DNA of 64,000 bases, from the NCBI RefSeq assembly GCF_032854445.1, contig NC_088296.1, forward strand, positions 18,093,485 to 18,157,484, in the 5' to 3' direction. The DNA is from Liolophura sinensis (taxonomy: Eukaryota > Mollusca > Polyplacophora > Chitonida > Chitonidae). Made by a program: the position numbers and the translations under genes. The notes beneath the pieces were generated by a model that saw only the letters and a program-made list of their open reading frames with translations, had not been told where the DNA came from and searched no databases. Positions within the stretch are counted from its first letter, which is position 1. Each line of letters starts with the position of its first letter. Positions 1 through 12,777 of the stretch are shown one piece after another.

Positions 1-230
1 CGTGCCGAATGCCCACCGGACGGTAAGGGCACTCATTCACTCAAAATGTCTGGTTAATTCGATCGATTGATTAATTTACCGATCGAATGATTGTTAAAGG
101 ATAGGGAACTCTTTTATGTGTAGCTTGTAACCTAACGTGTCAGGTTAGTAGGCTTGGGTCGTAAATCAGTTGACTCAATTAGGCGTTGAATAAAGGGAAA
201 TGCAGTATGCAAGTAATAATATCTTATTCT

Positions 231-281
231 GTTTTGGGTATGGCGTAAAACACCAATCAAAGCAAATAAATAAATAAATAT
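231..281 (+). repeat. SINE-1 3' tail fragment
   Basis: It reads 'ggcgtaaaacaccaatcaa' and then (AAATA)n, the 3' end of the SINE-1 family described at 33919-34180. It stops only about 10 bases before the acceptor AG at 290-291 of the coiled-coil exon. Confidence 0.75.
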
Positions 282-291
282 TCTGTTTCAG

Positions 292-3200
292 ACGTCTCCA
301 AAGTCTTGCGAAAAATTCAAAAACTTGAGAAGAGGCTGTTTGAGCAGTTGGCCACAGTGAAACAACAACTGAGAACTCCAAGCGGTAATGTGTTTTCTTT
401 TTAACATTACATTAGTCAGCTTCAAAGCCTACATTTATCTCTTTCAACCCTTCCTTCTAGAAGTTTTGATTTTGTATCTGCTCCAAGAACCGCTATAATT
501 CTCTGTCTGTCTGTTATTAGACAGACTATTGGCCTAGCGGTCTGCCGGTCTGTCTATACATCTATGTCTGTCTGTCTGTCTGTCTCTTTGTCGGTCAGCC
601 TGTTGGTCGGTCTGTCTGTCGGCATGTGTATATGTGTGTCTGTTTGTTTGTTTCTCGACGGCTCCGTAAATTACTGACAACCTGTCTTTTATGCGAGAAA
701 TTTGCTTAACGAGGGGCTTGAGAGTTAGATTACATTTGTTGCAGCTATTCTGAATTTATCCTTTGTGTGCGCAAGGAAATATGTGCAAACTAATTTCGAC
801 CATAACTAAACGAAAAGATCTTTTGTACTTAAATAAGTTATTTACGTTGTATTTCTTATTCTTATCATAACAGAAAGAGGTTAGTACATGTGTTTTTAAC
901 AGTGTGACATGTCCTCAGTTTCCGATGTACATCTTCCAAGTATCCTCTTATAGGCCTCTTTGGATCAAACCAGTGCTCTCCTGGGCCTAAGGGACCGCCT
1001 GGAAAACCCGGCGACCCAGGATCCGTTGGGCCCGATGGTAAGTAGATGCATGATTCCTGGAACATGCAAACTAAACAGAGATTAAACGACGGCCCCTTCA
1101 ATTCTACGCCTAACAAATGGTCGGAGAGTACACATGAAGATCAGTTTACAATTAGATAATATATATAGTGTTACATTTATCTCCGCTAACGGAGTTTATG
1201 TGTGTATGTATGTTTGCTTGGGGTTTCACGTCGTACTTAACAGTTTGTCAGTCATATGACGACGAGGAGTCATTAGATGTGTGCACATGTAATCTGTCTT
1301 CTTGTGGCAGCGCGAGTCCATGCCACCAAAGTACTAACGTCACTGAAGTGTCATGCCGAAGACACCAGACATGGTACCCCCACCCTGTCACATTATACTG
1401 ACACCGTGCTAACCGGTCCCGATTCCCTGTTCTAACATCTCAGTGGTGAGGTTCTAGCGAGATAACAACAAGTATAATTTTTAAAATCTCTGACACGACC
1501 CAGGTTTGATCCCTGCTTTCCCGACTTCGAGGATATTATATACATTTTAACTCGGTGGCCTAATAGTTAGAGCGTCCTCCTCGAGGTCTATATATATTTG
1601 AAGAAATAGAGAAAGATCCCCTGGTGAGGAGAATTTACATAGGAAAAAAATAATAAAACGCCTTCTTAACTTTCGACATTCTGTTATATTCCAACAAACT
1701 TCATGTTGATATGTATAGACATAATCTGACAAAGATTTTCTACATTTTCACTAAACCGTAAAGCTATAAGCATACATTCCACTTCTAAAGTGGATCGCAA
1801 TCGAATGCGTACATGTAAAGTATTTTTGAGAATGTTGCAAAACTCCAGCTAAAATGAACATATAAGTGTGAGCGGGTACTTTTTCAACTGGCCTGTGCAA
1901 TTACGGTTTTCCTGTATCGTCGAGGTTGATATGTTTATACGTTTGTTTTTTCCTTTTCAGGTTTGCCCGGGCCTTTGGGAATGAAGGGCCGACGGGGTGA
2001 CCCCTGTATCCCGGGACCCCCAGCGTGTAAGTGACTTAAACAATCATGTACAAGGTTTGGTCAATAAATTTGTCAGTGCTTTGATTGACTGACTTATTGG
2101 TTGATTGCACGATTAATTGACTGACTGACTGATGGAAGAAGTGATTAGCTGATTACGCCATTGACTGCGTGACTGACTGACCGACGGACGGAGTAATTGA
2201 CTGATTACCTGACTGACTGACTCAATGATTAATTGATAGACCTTTCCAAACTGTCAATCAAGAACACTCAAATGGCCAGTCATAAGCAGCATTGTTGCAA
2301 GTAGATCAAACGGACGTTTCACACATTAGTTACAAATGTTAAATCGTTCTTTGACGTCATGACGTCACAATTGATTTCGACGGGGAATGAAAAGTAACGT
2401 AGTCAGGAGAAAGGGTGGTGAGACATCGAACGTGTTGAATCCATCCATCGTTGTTCACCCTACTGAAAATTTTTTATCTTTGCGGTGGGGGCGGTTTTAT
2501 GGGTGAGGCAAACCGGAGGGCTCGGGGTATACTATCCATCTTACGCATGTGTCAGGTATAGATTAGCACGTTTAACTGTCTTCAACGAATGAGAGATTGT
2601 GCGAAGTTACAAAAAGCGAGTGAATCTACAAATCTCTTTTCCAATGGACCCAAGATTGAATCCGTCCCTCGTGAAGCTCATGCTTTGGGGTCTTGAACCT
2701 TCATACGTACTGCTTTCTTTCCACTGAGAGAAAGTGTCCGTGAGCTGTACGCGTTGTTCAGGTATAATTGCGTTCTTTTAAATGAACACACAAAATATTC
2801 AGTTATCAAACCGTTTTCAAACTGTTTCTAGATGATGAAGGATTTACCGTTAACCAACTATTGACTTTTCTTTCCTTTTCGCGACTATGCATGTTTATTT
2901 CAAAATTAAAGTCAAAACAAAACATTACAATATAATAAATATTACGAATAACACAAATGTCCATCGCTGAACTACGTCTACCCTTGTTATACAATGGTCA
3001 GAAACAGAAGTCAACAATTTTGCTACGTTTGATCTAACTGTTCTTATTTTATTTTCCGGGTTTAGCGATGTTGTTTTTGCATTCTGACGGAACACAATCT
3101 CGTGATTTAATTCAGAAATTGCATTGCTTAAGCAATAGCAACATAGGACGATTATCTTATATTTTTTTTAAAAGAAAGGTTACGCTGAGATGACATTTTG

Positions 3201-3729
3201 TCAAATTGAGCCATTACATTTAGCTGAAAAATTATGTCAGTATTTTGCGTTTATGATTCCAAAATATTTTTTGAAAACTTGCAGATTTGTATCCGATAAA
3301 GGGGTATCGAGGAGACCCAGGTGCAAAGGGAAGAAAGGGCTACAAGGGAGATCAGGTAAGATTATAGTGAAAATTATATATGGAAGCCACTAAACTGTGT
3401 GCGAAGGTCTTCCAGCAACCTGTGGACGGTCGTTGGTTTACTTTGGGCTCCGTCCAGTTTCATCGCACCATAACGCTGGCCGCCGTCGTATAAGTGAAAT
3501 ATTCTTGGGTATGGCGTAAAACATCAGTCAAATAAATAAATAACTACCTAGTCATGAATTTAAGGTCATCCACGTGTAACAAGTACACTTACATGCCTAT
3601 AAAATAAGCAGACGGCATGGATCATACCCGCTGAAAGGCCTGCCGGCAACCCGAGGATGGTGGTGGGTTTCCTCGGGGCTCAGCCCATTTTCCCACTGTA
3701 AAACACCTTATAAGTAAGTAAGTAAATAA

Positions 3730-3807
<78 letters not shown>

Positions 3808-6800
3808 CCAGCACATAGACATTAAAACCAGAAGAAGAACGTCAGTCCTCTTTAGTGCTTAAACATGAGCAACTTGCTTTTAGCACGATGAGTTAAGAAA
3901 GATAAGACATAAAAATGCAGGTTGTGCTGTTAAATCTGTTGTCTAAGTGATGCTGCAGTGTATTCTGTTATTAGAACTCAGTAATCTGTTATATTAAACA
4001 TAAGAGTTTGTGTATTATATTTAACACAACAATCCACTTCAATAGCAGAATATTCTTGTATCACTCAGGCAACGTCGGCTTTCCTCACAATCAAATTATT
4101 CAGTTTATGTATTGCCGTGTCTCAGTGCTACAAGACACTAAGCTCTGTAATATTCATTATTTATTTGTTTGGTATTTTACGCCGTATTCAAAAATATTTC
4201 ACTCATACAACAGCGAACCACTATGTTGGGAGGAAACCGGACAGATCCCTGGGGAAACCCATACCCATGTGCAGATCTACCCACGCCATAATCATATACC
4301 AGACTCTTACATCGACAGAGTATTGCGAAGACAATTCAATTATATAGATGTTTCCTAATTCAGAATGTTACACTCCCATTAGCAGCTCAAGCTGGCTTCC
4401 TCTCCGGCCGTACGTGGGAAATTCTGTCAGCAATCTGCGGATGATCGTGGGTTTCCTCCGGGCTGTGCCCGGTCTCCACCCACCATAATGCTGGCCGCCG
4501 TCGTATAAGTCAAATATTCTTGAGTACGGCGTAAAACACCAATCAAATAAATAAATAAATAGATAGATAAATTACACTCCCATTAGCCTGTCTTCAAGAC
4601 TGAGGCTTCATTGACATCCTGATTATTCCAAGAGAAATGCCCTGATTGATAATAGGATCTGTTTAATTTGACGGAGAGTAAAAACTTTTACCTAATATGT
4701 GATCGACGATGGAACGAGTGTAAGATAAAAATGTATGCTCTGGGACTCATCTCGGAGATTTCTTGAATGACGAGAAGAAAGAACTTCCGTTTCCGAAGCT
4801 GTTGCCTGCGTTTCGGAAAGAGTTTTAAGAAATCTGGGACATTCCGCCTTTGAGCACAAACCTTCATTTAGGATTATATTTTGTGTAGTCTTTGGTGTTT
4901 GAGAGAACCTCTTTTTGCTCCCGTGCTTCATTGGTCGAACTCACCAAAGATGCCATGGCCCACCTGAGGAGAAGAATGCAGAATGTTCCCTGGTCGTTCG
5001 CTGTAGGGGGAATGTGGGAAAGGAGATTCATGTAGAGTTTAAAATGCCCTCAAAGATCAAGAACAGAAAGTACCGCACGCCAAGTAACAAGCACAAAAAC
5101 AACAACGCTGACCTCTCGCCGAGCCCTTCTTTTATGGCCTTTCAGCTCAGTTAGGGCCTATATGTACCGTAACCGGACAATACCGTGTGTAGGACAATGT
5201 GTATGTATGTCATTTTGAAAGCCACGGGACTGAGATAATGTCCCACAGACACGAGCATGGACTAAAGTACATGCAAAGTAGCATTTTCTGCTTTTTATTA
5301 CCCCGAGAGCTGGGACACTGTACATTGTAACCTTGCCATAATAAACTGGAAACAATGCACTGGTATTAGGTCCATTTATGCTTCCCGTAGGAAGTGACAA
5401 AGAAGACATTAAAAATTCTCTCTAAGCTACAAACTTAAACCATTTATGTGAATTATGCAGTCATAGTTCCGATACAAGTTAATTACAGGTACTAGATATC
5501 CATACGCCATATTCCTACCAAGGCTCTACTGGCTTTATTCTGGAAATGCTCGAGGAATTCATATTCAGCTGGAACTGTCGTGAAGAGAATGCAATTTGTT
5601 TTACGATCCAGGGCATATGCCTCTGCCAGGAGACGAAAACCCCGTGCAGGAAGTGCCCTTTTGAAGGAACTGGAGGCCGTGGTGACATTGGGGAACCCGG
5701 GCGTAAGGGTTACTACGGCCACAGCGGAGAGCCGGGACCACACGGGGAATACCGAGCGATACCGAGCCTCCCCGGACGGGTTGGGTTACCTTAGAGAGGA
5801 CAACACTCGTCTGCTCAGGGGCCGTGGACTTGAGGGGAGAGAGAAAACAAGAGAGGGAGAGAGTGGGGGTGGGGTGGGGCAAAGAGACAGGAGTGATTAT
5901 CTTCACTCTCCACTCCCATAATTAAGTTCATAAAATTACGATTTTCTTAAGTTGTTGTTTTTACTTGTATTTTGCCATGGGTCTCATCTGATAGGGTTTA
6001 AGAACCCCCGGAACCTTCGTGTCTCCTGGATCCGCGCCTTTTGCTCTGGGATACTTCCCATTAAATCCCTATCGTAAACATTTACACCAAGTGAAGCATA
6101 CCTCCATCCCCACCCCCATCCCCACCCAAAACCTGCTTGTAATTTTGACAAGCTGACAAAATGTACCACGGTTTGGTTTACTTAATACTTTACTATCCAC
6201 GTTGAATTTTATGTCGTTGTATAAACAGGGGTTTCGAGACCGAATTTTTTATTCGTTGAAAATAAAAACAGTCCTTCTGTGTCATGTGACTTGTGAAAAG
6301 GGTTAGACAACCTGTGTAGACATCACCTTACCTATCAATTTACCTAACATTTGTCTCACTGTCTTTCACAGCCACATCTTTCCTTTCCTTCTGAAGTTCA
6401 CAAATGTCCAGCTCCTCAATTTTCTCCATTGTTTGTCTTTTCTAAATACTATTTGCGAACCTTTCTGCAGAAATCCATGTTATAGTAAATGTGACCCTGC
6501 CATAGTTGCCTAAGGTGTTTGACAGGTCGGATGATACGTAAGGACTTTTTTACCTTTAGCTATAAAAGAGTTCGCCATCGATTCTCGCCCATTGTAACAT
6601 CTCTGGGCCAAATTTTAGTGCGGTTCAGTGTTATTAATTGTGTGTAGCATCTAATACTGTTTAGTCTAGACCTCATATAATGTTGCTTGGTACCATTTAG
6701 TTATTTCTCTTGACAATTAGATTAAGCATAGCATGGTTTCATTTAATTGTTTAAGTAACATCAAATCTTGTACTCCGCACGACATGAGAATATGGCTCTA

Positions 6801-9368
6801 ATCTTCTATTATTTATGAAACTGTTGGAGTCGTCAGGCCCTCTGCACAAGCAGCATTGTTTGCTTTATCTTGTCCTGTACCTTTTAAACCAATATGAGGC
6901 ATTTTCACTTTAATCCTTGTTCGCGTGTATAATCATTGGTCAACATCAAACACTGTATCATTTAGACCATATGCAGCCTAGCAATTTTTTTTTTTGGGGT
7001 TGGGGGTGGGGGATCATGTAGCTTCAAATATTACAGAATTAAACTCGTTCAGATGTATTTTAATAAGTTCTTTTTTTGTGTCTAGATTTTGTCACTGCTT
7101 TATACAGGTGAGATATAACGTTGTTCTAATACAAAAAAGATTACAGATTCTGACCAGACCAGAAAATCCACGGCTGCGGGTACCATGGACGGAAGCTATA
7201 ATTGTCATTTTTTTAAACAAATGTCTATCTGTGTGCTGGCACAAATGGTTCGTCACAATGACCGCCAAATGGTTGATGTAAATATACAGGATCTTGGGCC
7301 CATTTCCACTTGGCATTCTATTATGTGTCAGTAAACTGTGACTGCGACGTTGTCTGGTGTACGGTCGACACCGGAGCTATTTCTCAAAGAGATCGTGACG
7401 TTACGCCGATCTTAAGTACCCAAGCTTTCACCAAAGATTATGCTGTCAATATGCGTCGTCGTGGTGATTAGGTCTGCGTATTGGTTCGACTGCTCTCAGA
7501 AACATTCCCACCATTAAACACTGTGACTGTGTTGTTAGGTAGACTCAAACCCTTATAAACCTCTAAACAGATTTCTTTTTAATTGTATAACGCAGATTCA
7601 TGAAAGCTTTTTTGAGCATGCTGTAGAACGAGGAAAATGTATCATAACAGAAAAGCTAGTGTCCATTTTGTTTGATAAACGGTTCAGGTGATTCGCCTCC
7701 GGCCAACCAAATGGCGGACCGTTCGATTTAAAAGAAAAATCATTGAGAATACTTGGTGAATCGGGGGCCGGTATCCGTGGCTGAGTGGTTAGCTGGCTGG
7801 TGCAGAAAAATTACTCGCGAGTCTTTCACCAATATGTTTGCCGTTAGTGCAATGTTGACATTCTCCCAGTGGGTACATGGGAAAGTTCCACTAACCCTAA
7901 CAACATGAACCCGTTCTTATATTTGATATGGATTGATCAGTAAGTCATCCCAGCCTGTCATCTTTTGACAGTAATCCAGTCATTCAAACTTTTGATTCGA
8001 ACAAGTCGCGCAAGCGCCAATTACGCTTTGAATTCGAACTTCCGGCAAGGCAAAAATGGATTGCGAGCATTTTATTCCAACCAACATCGATCTCTTAGTT
8101 TTTCGTTTATTTATTTTATTGGCATTTTACGTCATACTGAAGAATATTTCACTTATTCGCCGGAGGCCAGGATTATGGTGGTAGGAAATCGTTCAGAAAC
8201 AGGGGAAAATCCACGACCATCTGCAGTTTGATGACAGACCTTCCCGCGATCTTTTAGTTTTTATATGTACAATCAATAATTAAATAAATATATAAATAAA
8301 AGAAATAAAAGACCAATCAAATAAATAAATACCATCAGCTGTCTTGGGGGCGGGGGATTCTTCAAACTGAACAAGATGCGTTTAATAGACGTTTAATTTT
8401 ATCGAGTATACTGCACCTCGTTCTAAAATTCAGCTTTTGCACATTTACCACTCTAAAATGAACGACTCAATAAAGAGTCATTTTTTTTTATTCCATTATA
8501 CTTACTTTAAACTTTTACATATTTATTTGACACAAAATGACGCAAACGCAGGGCAAATTGCACAACGTTCATCCCCCATTTCCCTGCAATCTCTCGTCCG
8601 CTGTCAACACCTGTTGGAGAACGTCATAGAAAGAACCATACACATACAAAGCATGGGGGTAAAGCAATTAGCATGAGTTTGTTGTTGTCTGCGTTAATGA
8701 ATTTGTGGCCTGAACACCTGTGATAACCTCCTATTTTGAAATGGTGTCGTCCAAGGTGGAGCTTTGTGACACGAATCGTAACGCGGATATGTTCCGCAGC
8801 ATGCGTCTCTAATTTTAGACCCGTTCACTTTCAACGTTTCACGTAGTAGGAAAATCCAAAGTATAACTTATGTATTGATTTGATTGGTGTTTTGCTGTCA
8901 AACGTTCCCAGTTGCGGCAAGAGAGGAAGCCAGCATGAGCGAACTTTTCTCCAGAAACTTCAACTCACATCGACGTTATTGGTGAGAGGCACCTGGGACA
9001 TTGCGCTGTGCTGGCGTGATAACACTTTCGGCCACGGAGCAGCCATCTCCCCTCTCCCCTCGGCCCCTCCCCACAAAAGTATATTAAAATTTGTGTTTTA
9101 CCCTGTATGGTTCCCAAAATTTACAAGACAAAAATGAGAAAGATTTATTGTATAGAGAACCCAATATGTTTGTTCTATCCAGGGATTATGCCTCTGTCAG
9201 GAGACGAAAATGCCGTGTCGGAAGTGCCCTTTTGAGGGTCGTGGTGAAAAAGGAGACAAAGGAGATGTTGGCCGTCCAGCACGTGGAGGTGTAGGAGGCA
9301 ACCGCAGAGAGTTCGGAGGATTTGTGACTGGCAGACCCAGTATTCCGGGCAGGCCACCTATTCCGTGA
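292..9368 (+). CDS. Short collagen-like protein with coiled-coil, 5' part outside window (partial gene)
   Basis: Exons seen: 292-384, 954-1037, 1961-2026, 3285-3355, then one of two last exons (5630-5794 or 9201-9368). All have AG/GT borders. Phases run 1-1-1-0 and join without a stop. The first exon encodes a heptad-like helix (V..VL.KI.KLEKRL..QL) of the sort that nucleates trimers. The next three encode Gly-X-Y triplets (SPGPKGPPGKPGDPG; GLPGPLGMKGRRGDP; GYRGDPGAKGRKG). The last exon begins with ETKxPCRKCPFEG, whose Cys pair could crosslink chains, then carries a few more triplets. The visible protein is about 160 residues. A secreted, trimeric extracellular-matrix role follows from the family; the exact protein is not recognised. 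No signal peptide or start codon is in view, so the gene begins upstream of base 1. Introns hold SINE fragments and microsatellites. Confidence 0.85.
501..625. repeat. Degenerate (TCTG)n microsatellite
   Basis: Interrupted tctg/gtct repeats in an intron of the collagen-like gene. Confidence 0.8.
1190..1420 (-). repeat. SINE-2 copy, partial, minus orientation
   Basis: It opens with 'gcttggggtttcacgtcgt' and 'cagtcatatgacgacgag', the reverse complement of the SINE-2 3' end. The middle is diverged. A possible tRNA-like head remnant lies at 1552-1590 ('ggcctaatagttagagcg'). Confidence 0.6.
2082..2225. repeat. Degenerate (GACT)n microsatellite
   Basis: Repeated gactgactgact / gattgatt motifs in the intron after the exon ending at 2026. 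The rest of that intron (2226-3284) shows nothing recognisable. Confidence 0.75.
3404..3543 (+). repeat. SINE-1 3' half
   Basis: Contains 'ccagcaacctgtggacggtcg', 'gctggccgccgtcgtataag' and the tail 'gtcaaataaataaataa'. The tRNA-like head is missing. Confidence 0.8.
3632..3806 (+). repeat. SINE-1 fragment running into (AT)n
   Basis: A diverged SINE-1 3' half (3632-3731) is followed by an uninterrupted (TA)n run at 3730-3806. The microsatellite begins in the SINE tail. Confidence 0.75.
4154..4292 (-). repeat. SINE-1 copy, minus orientation, partial
   Basis: Starts at the tail (ttatttgtttggtattttac) and runs through 'gggaggaaaccggacagatc' before losing similarity. Confidence 0.75.
4384..4568 (+). 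repeat. SINE-1 copy, 5'-truncated
   Basis: Runs from 'gctggcttcctctccggc' to 'caccaatcaaataaataaat'. It is one of the better preserved 3' bodies. Confidence 0.85.
5630..5794 (+). CDS. Alternative last exon A of the collagen-like gene
   Basis: The acceptor is 'ctctgccag'. Reading phase 0 continues from the exon ending at 3355. It encodes 54 residues then TAG. The start ETKTPCRKCPFEG is followed by Gly-X-Y triplets including an RGD (5678-5686), and it ends SLPGRVGLP. It is clearly homologous to the exon at 9201-9368, intron flank included. A possible AATAAA lies at 6261-6266. A/C-rich and G/A-rich simple sequence follows the stop. Confidence 0.8.
   Translation, partial: ETKTPCRKCPFEGTGGRGDIGEPGRKGYYGHSGEPGPHGEYRAIPSLPGRVGLP
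6181..7760. other. No recognisable feature
   Basis: A/T-rich DNA between the two alternative last exons. No exon with convincing splice signals and phase, and no clear repeat, apart from a short G-rich stretch near 6995-7012. Confidence 0.5.
7764..7905 (+). repeat. tRNA-like SINE head, diverged
   Basis: 'ccgtggctgagtggttagc' resembles a Pol III A box and the SINE-1 head. No matching body follows directly. Confidence 0.4.
8104..8330 (-). repeat. SINE-1 copy, minus, followed by A/T-rich tail debris
   Basis: 8104-8252 is an inverted SINE-1 3' half. 8270-8330 is (AAATA)-type sequence with a second, forward tail 'gaccaatcaaataaataaat'. Confidence 0.75.
8876..9032 (-). repeat. SINE-1 copy, minus, with internal deletion
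   Basis: 'tgattggtgttttgctgtc' jumps to 'gaggaagccagcatgagcg' and 'ttggtgagaggcacctggg', so the middle of the SINE is missing. It lies just upstream of last exon B. Confidence 0.75.
9201..9368 (+). CDS. Alternative last exon B of the collagen-like gene
   Basis: The acceptor is 'cctctgtcag', phase 0. It encodes 55 residues then TGA. It starts ETKMPCRKCPFEG like exon A, then GRGEKGDKGDVGRP, and a non-collagenous Gly/Arg-rich end finishing SIPGRPPIP. Preceding intron bases (tatccaggg.ttatgcctctg) match those before exon A, so the two arose by duplication of exon plus flank. It lacks the RGD of exon A. A possible AATAAA lies at 10008-10013. Confidence 0.8.
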   Translation, partial: ETKMPCRKCPFEGRGEKGDKGDVGRPARGGVGGNRREFGGFVTGRPSIPGRPPIP

Positions 9369-9755
9369 TTACTCAGGCATTCCACCAACGCTGATGTCGT
9401 CACGGATGGAATCGATACTCTCAAAAAAATATTCTGTTAAATTTAACCGAAAATCTGTTGTCGGTTGTGCTAGAATGCATTGTGTAATTGCAATAGATTA
9501 TTCTGTCAAATGTAACACACCTATAACCCATTAGTTCACAGGAACTGTTAGACTTACCGGATGTCATGTTGAATATGGCACAATATTGTGTTATAATCAC
9601 AGAATGCATTCTAGCCTCACACATACATGTACTTTCTGTTAAAACTAACACATTATCGTTTTTGAGTACAACGAGTTGCTTTTGGGACGTTAATTTCTAC
9701 ACTGATACACTTACAACACATAACATTGCCGACCTCATGCAATCATTCAGGTATG

Positions 9756-10430
<675 letters not shown>

Positions 10431-12150
10431 GTCTCTCCAAACCAGACCGTCCTGACCTACTGGTTTTCGGTCTGTCGAAATTCCTGGCCACAGACTCCCA
10501 TTAGTTATTCATAAGTGACAGTGATAACGTTTAGCGCTGTAGCTCAGCCCCAAACATACCTGGGCCAGCCTGTGGGAAAGAAGCCATTAAAATCTTGACA
10601 TAGGTTGACCGTCAAAATCTGGACCTTTCTATGCCGGCAGCTGGGAGGGGTGCCTGGCAACGCCAAGGGACGTCACTCGCAGCCTCATTACCACCTATCT
10701 TCTTGTGTTCTCTCGCTCAGAATTTCAAACTTTCATCAGTAAAACTCATACCTGCCCAAAGCTTAGACAATTTCCATCATTTTGATACCAAGCATGCACA
10801 TGTATACCAAAAATGGCAGGCCGGCAGCAAAAAACAGATTTTACACCCTAAAATACACAGAATGACATTCGTCCCTCCCGAAAAACAGAAGTTGTAAGGG
10901 GGTCTGTATCCACCTATCACACCAGCTAACTTTTTTCAAAATCAATAATTTTTGCACCACATACTCCACCTCTCAACCTCGCACACAAAGTTAGAGCTTG
11001 ATATATGCAAAAAGTTTGGATAGGAGGAATTCAACTTGGCGTACCCCTGTCTTGGAAACGTGTCTGTCTGTCCGCTCTCAAGCACCAACTTCAAAGCTTT
11101 GTAGTGCACATACATGTACCGTTCAAAATATCTCAACCCAGTCAAATGTTTTGGAAAGCTGGCATGTACATCTGCAAGAAAAATGAAAAAATTCCAATGA
11201 TCAAGTATTTTACATTTTCCAATAACAAACATTTTGAAAATTATGGATTTTCAAGTAGATTTTCTTGTTTACAGCAGTGCTAAGAAAATAGTTAAAGGTC
11301 AAAAGTGTCAAAATATCAAAAAGTATCAAAAGATAGATAATTTATTTGACAATTCACTTACAAAATATAAGACTTGTCTTTTAGCAACTTTGAGCAAAAT
11401 TTGACTTTCACTGATACAGGGGGGGTACCAAAGCAGATTTTCCAAAGTGCAGAAAGTCCACTCTGATAAACATTAAAGTAAACATACGTATCCCAACTGA
11501 ATGATGCTCATAGGCACTGTTTCCATGGATACGGCTTAAGAAAAGACTAGTATCCCTTTTACACACTGATTCACATGATAAAACCCTTTAAAAGACCCAA
11601 CCACACCCACACACCCCACCCGCCTCCCCCTAGGCTGCCATTGGTTGGTTGGCTCACTTCAACTCATGGTGCAAAAGAATCCCACCAGACTAAATTAGTA
11701 CTTTCCACATAACAAACACCAAAGTGTAACAATGGCATCTACAAGAGATAAATACAGGGGAGAAATATGAATTTGCCACTTACTTGGTCATTCAGGACAC
11801 TCAGCAAGGCAACCTTCCCAAGACATGTTGAAGGGACAGAAAAAAGAGGGAAACAGTTATATTTTTAACCTGTAATAACACAGAAACCCTCAAATAATCA
11901 GTGAGAAAATACATCCTTAATCAGGTTCCACACTTGGTGTTCCTGGCTGAGCATGAGGAATGGACATTTAAACCGCCCATTTACCCCGGCGTGGAGGGAG
12001 TGGGGGGGGGGGGGGGGGGTCTGGAGGGATATGTGTCATGGCATAGTATCGGACCAATGATGGGGATTCTACATCGGCCAAGGGATGGGAGGACTGTATC
12101 CGATTGGTCCGGCCTTTTAGGGAGCTGAATGGCTAGCAGGCCCCACTCAC
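10431..12150. other. No confident feature
   Basis: No exon with convincing splice sites and phase. There are open frames on both strands around 10940-11280, but none shows a family motif and the two strands overlap each other. A G-run of 18 lies at 12002-12019. Confidence 0.4.
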
Positions 12151-12195
12151 CTAGGTAGATTCGAGTTCAATATATGCATAAACCAGGCTGAAGCC

Positions 12196-12474
12196 ATGTT
12201 TGAGAGACAAGGTCGAAAGAGGGAAACCAAGAAGAAAGCTCAAAAGGTACTGAACTAAGATGTGAAAGCCATGTGTAGCTGTCTATTTTCTCAACTTGTG
12301 TGTGAGGACATTAGAAATATAAAAATTAAAAAAAAATCGCAGCTACCGAGGGAGGTGAATGCCACCCCGGGCCAGATACTACAACAAAAACTGCTTGAGG
12401 TGTCGCAGGACCAGGGCACTATGTTCTGGTGGAGAAACAGGCACCTGGTGGGGCAGAGACTTATTTTCACAAGG
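12196..12474 (+). CDS. Possible two-exon reading frame, unrecognised
   Basis: A possible exon 12196-12246 begins ATG, encodes 17 basic residues (MFERQGRKRETKKKAQK) and ends AAG|gtactg. A possible exon 12343-12474 is in the same phase and encodes 44 residues ending WWRNRHLVGQRLIFTR|gtaaaa. A CCAAT-like 'attggtcc' lies about 100 bases upstream. Against it: the acceptor has an A-rich rather than pyrimidine tract, no third exon was found, and no family is recognised. It could be part of a repeat. Confidence 0.2.
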
Positions 12475-12777
12475 GTAAAACTCCAACAGATCACGCTTAC
12501 ATGTATACCAGATACTTGAAATTGATAATTTTTCTTTCATCGCCGTACATAATGTGTGAGTGCACATGTAACTTGTCAGAGAAATGAATACACACATGCA
12601 ATGACAACTACATGCCTACAGTGGTTTATTTTTATGTTTAAAGAGGAAAATTAACCTTGTCAACGTCAAGCCTATGCCTAAGACAGCAGCCAGTTGTTAA
12701 CACTGCTCTGTCAATAGACACCCCTCCTCCCTATACTACTCAGAAAACATACTAGGACTCTACCACAGGTCAACGGA

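Noticed and set aside
10940-11283. Overlapping frames on both strands (92-96 codons)
   Set aside because: Neither shows a family motif or good splice sites; the overlap on opposite strands suggests chance or an old repeat.
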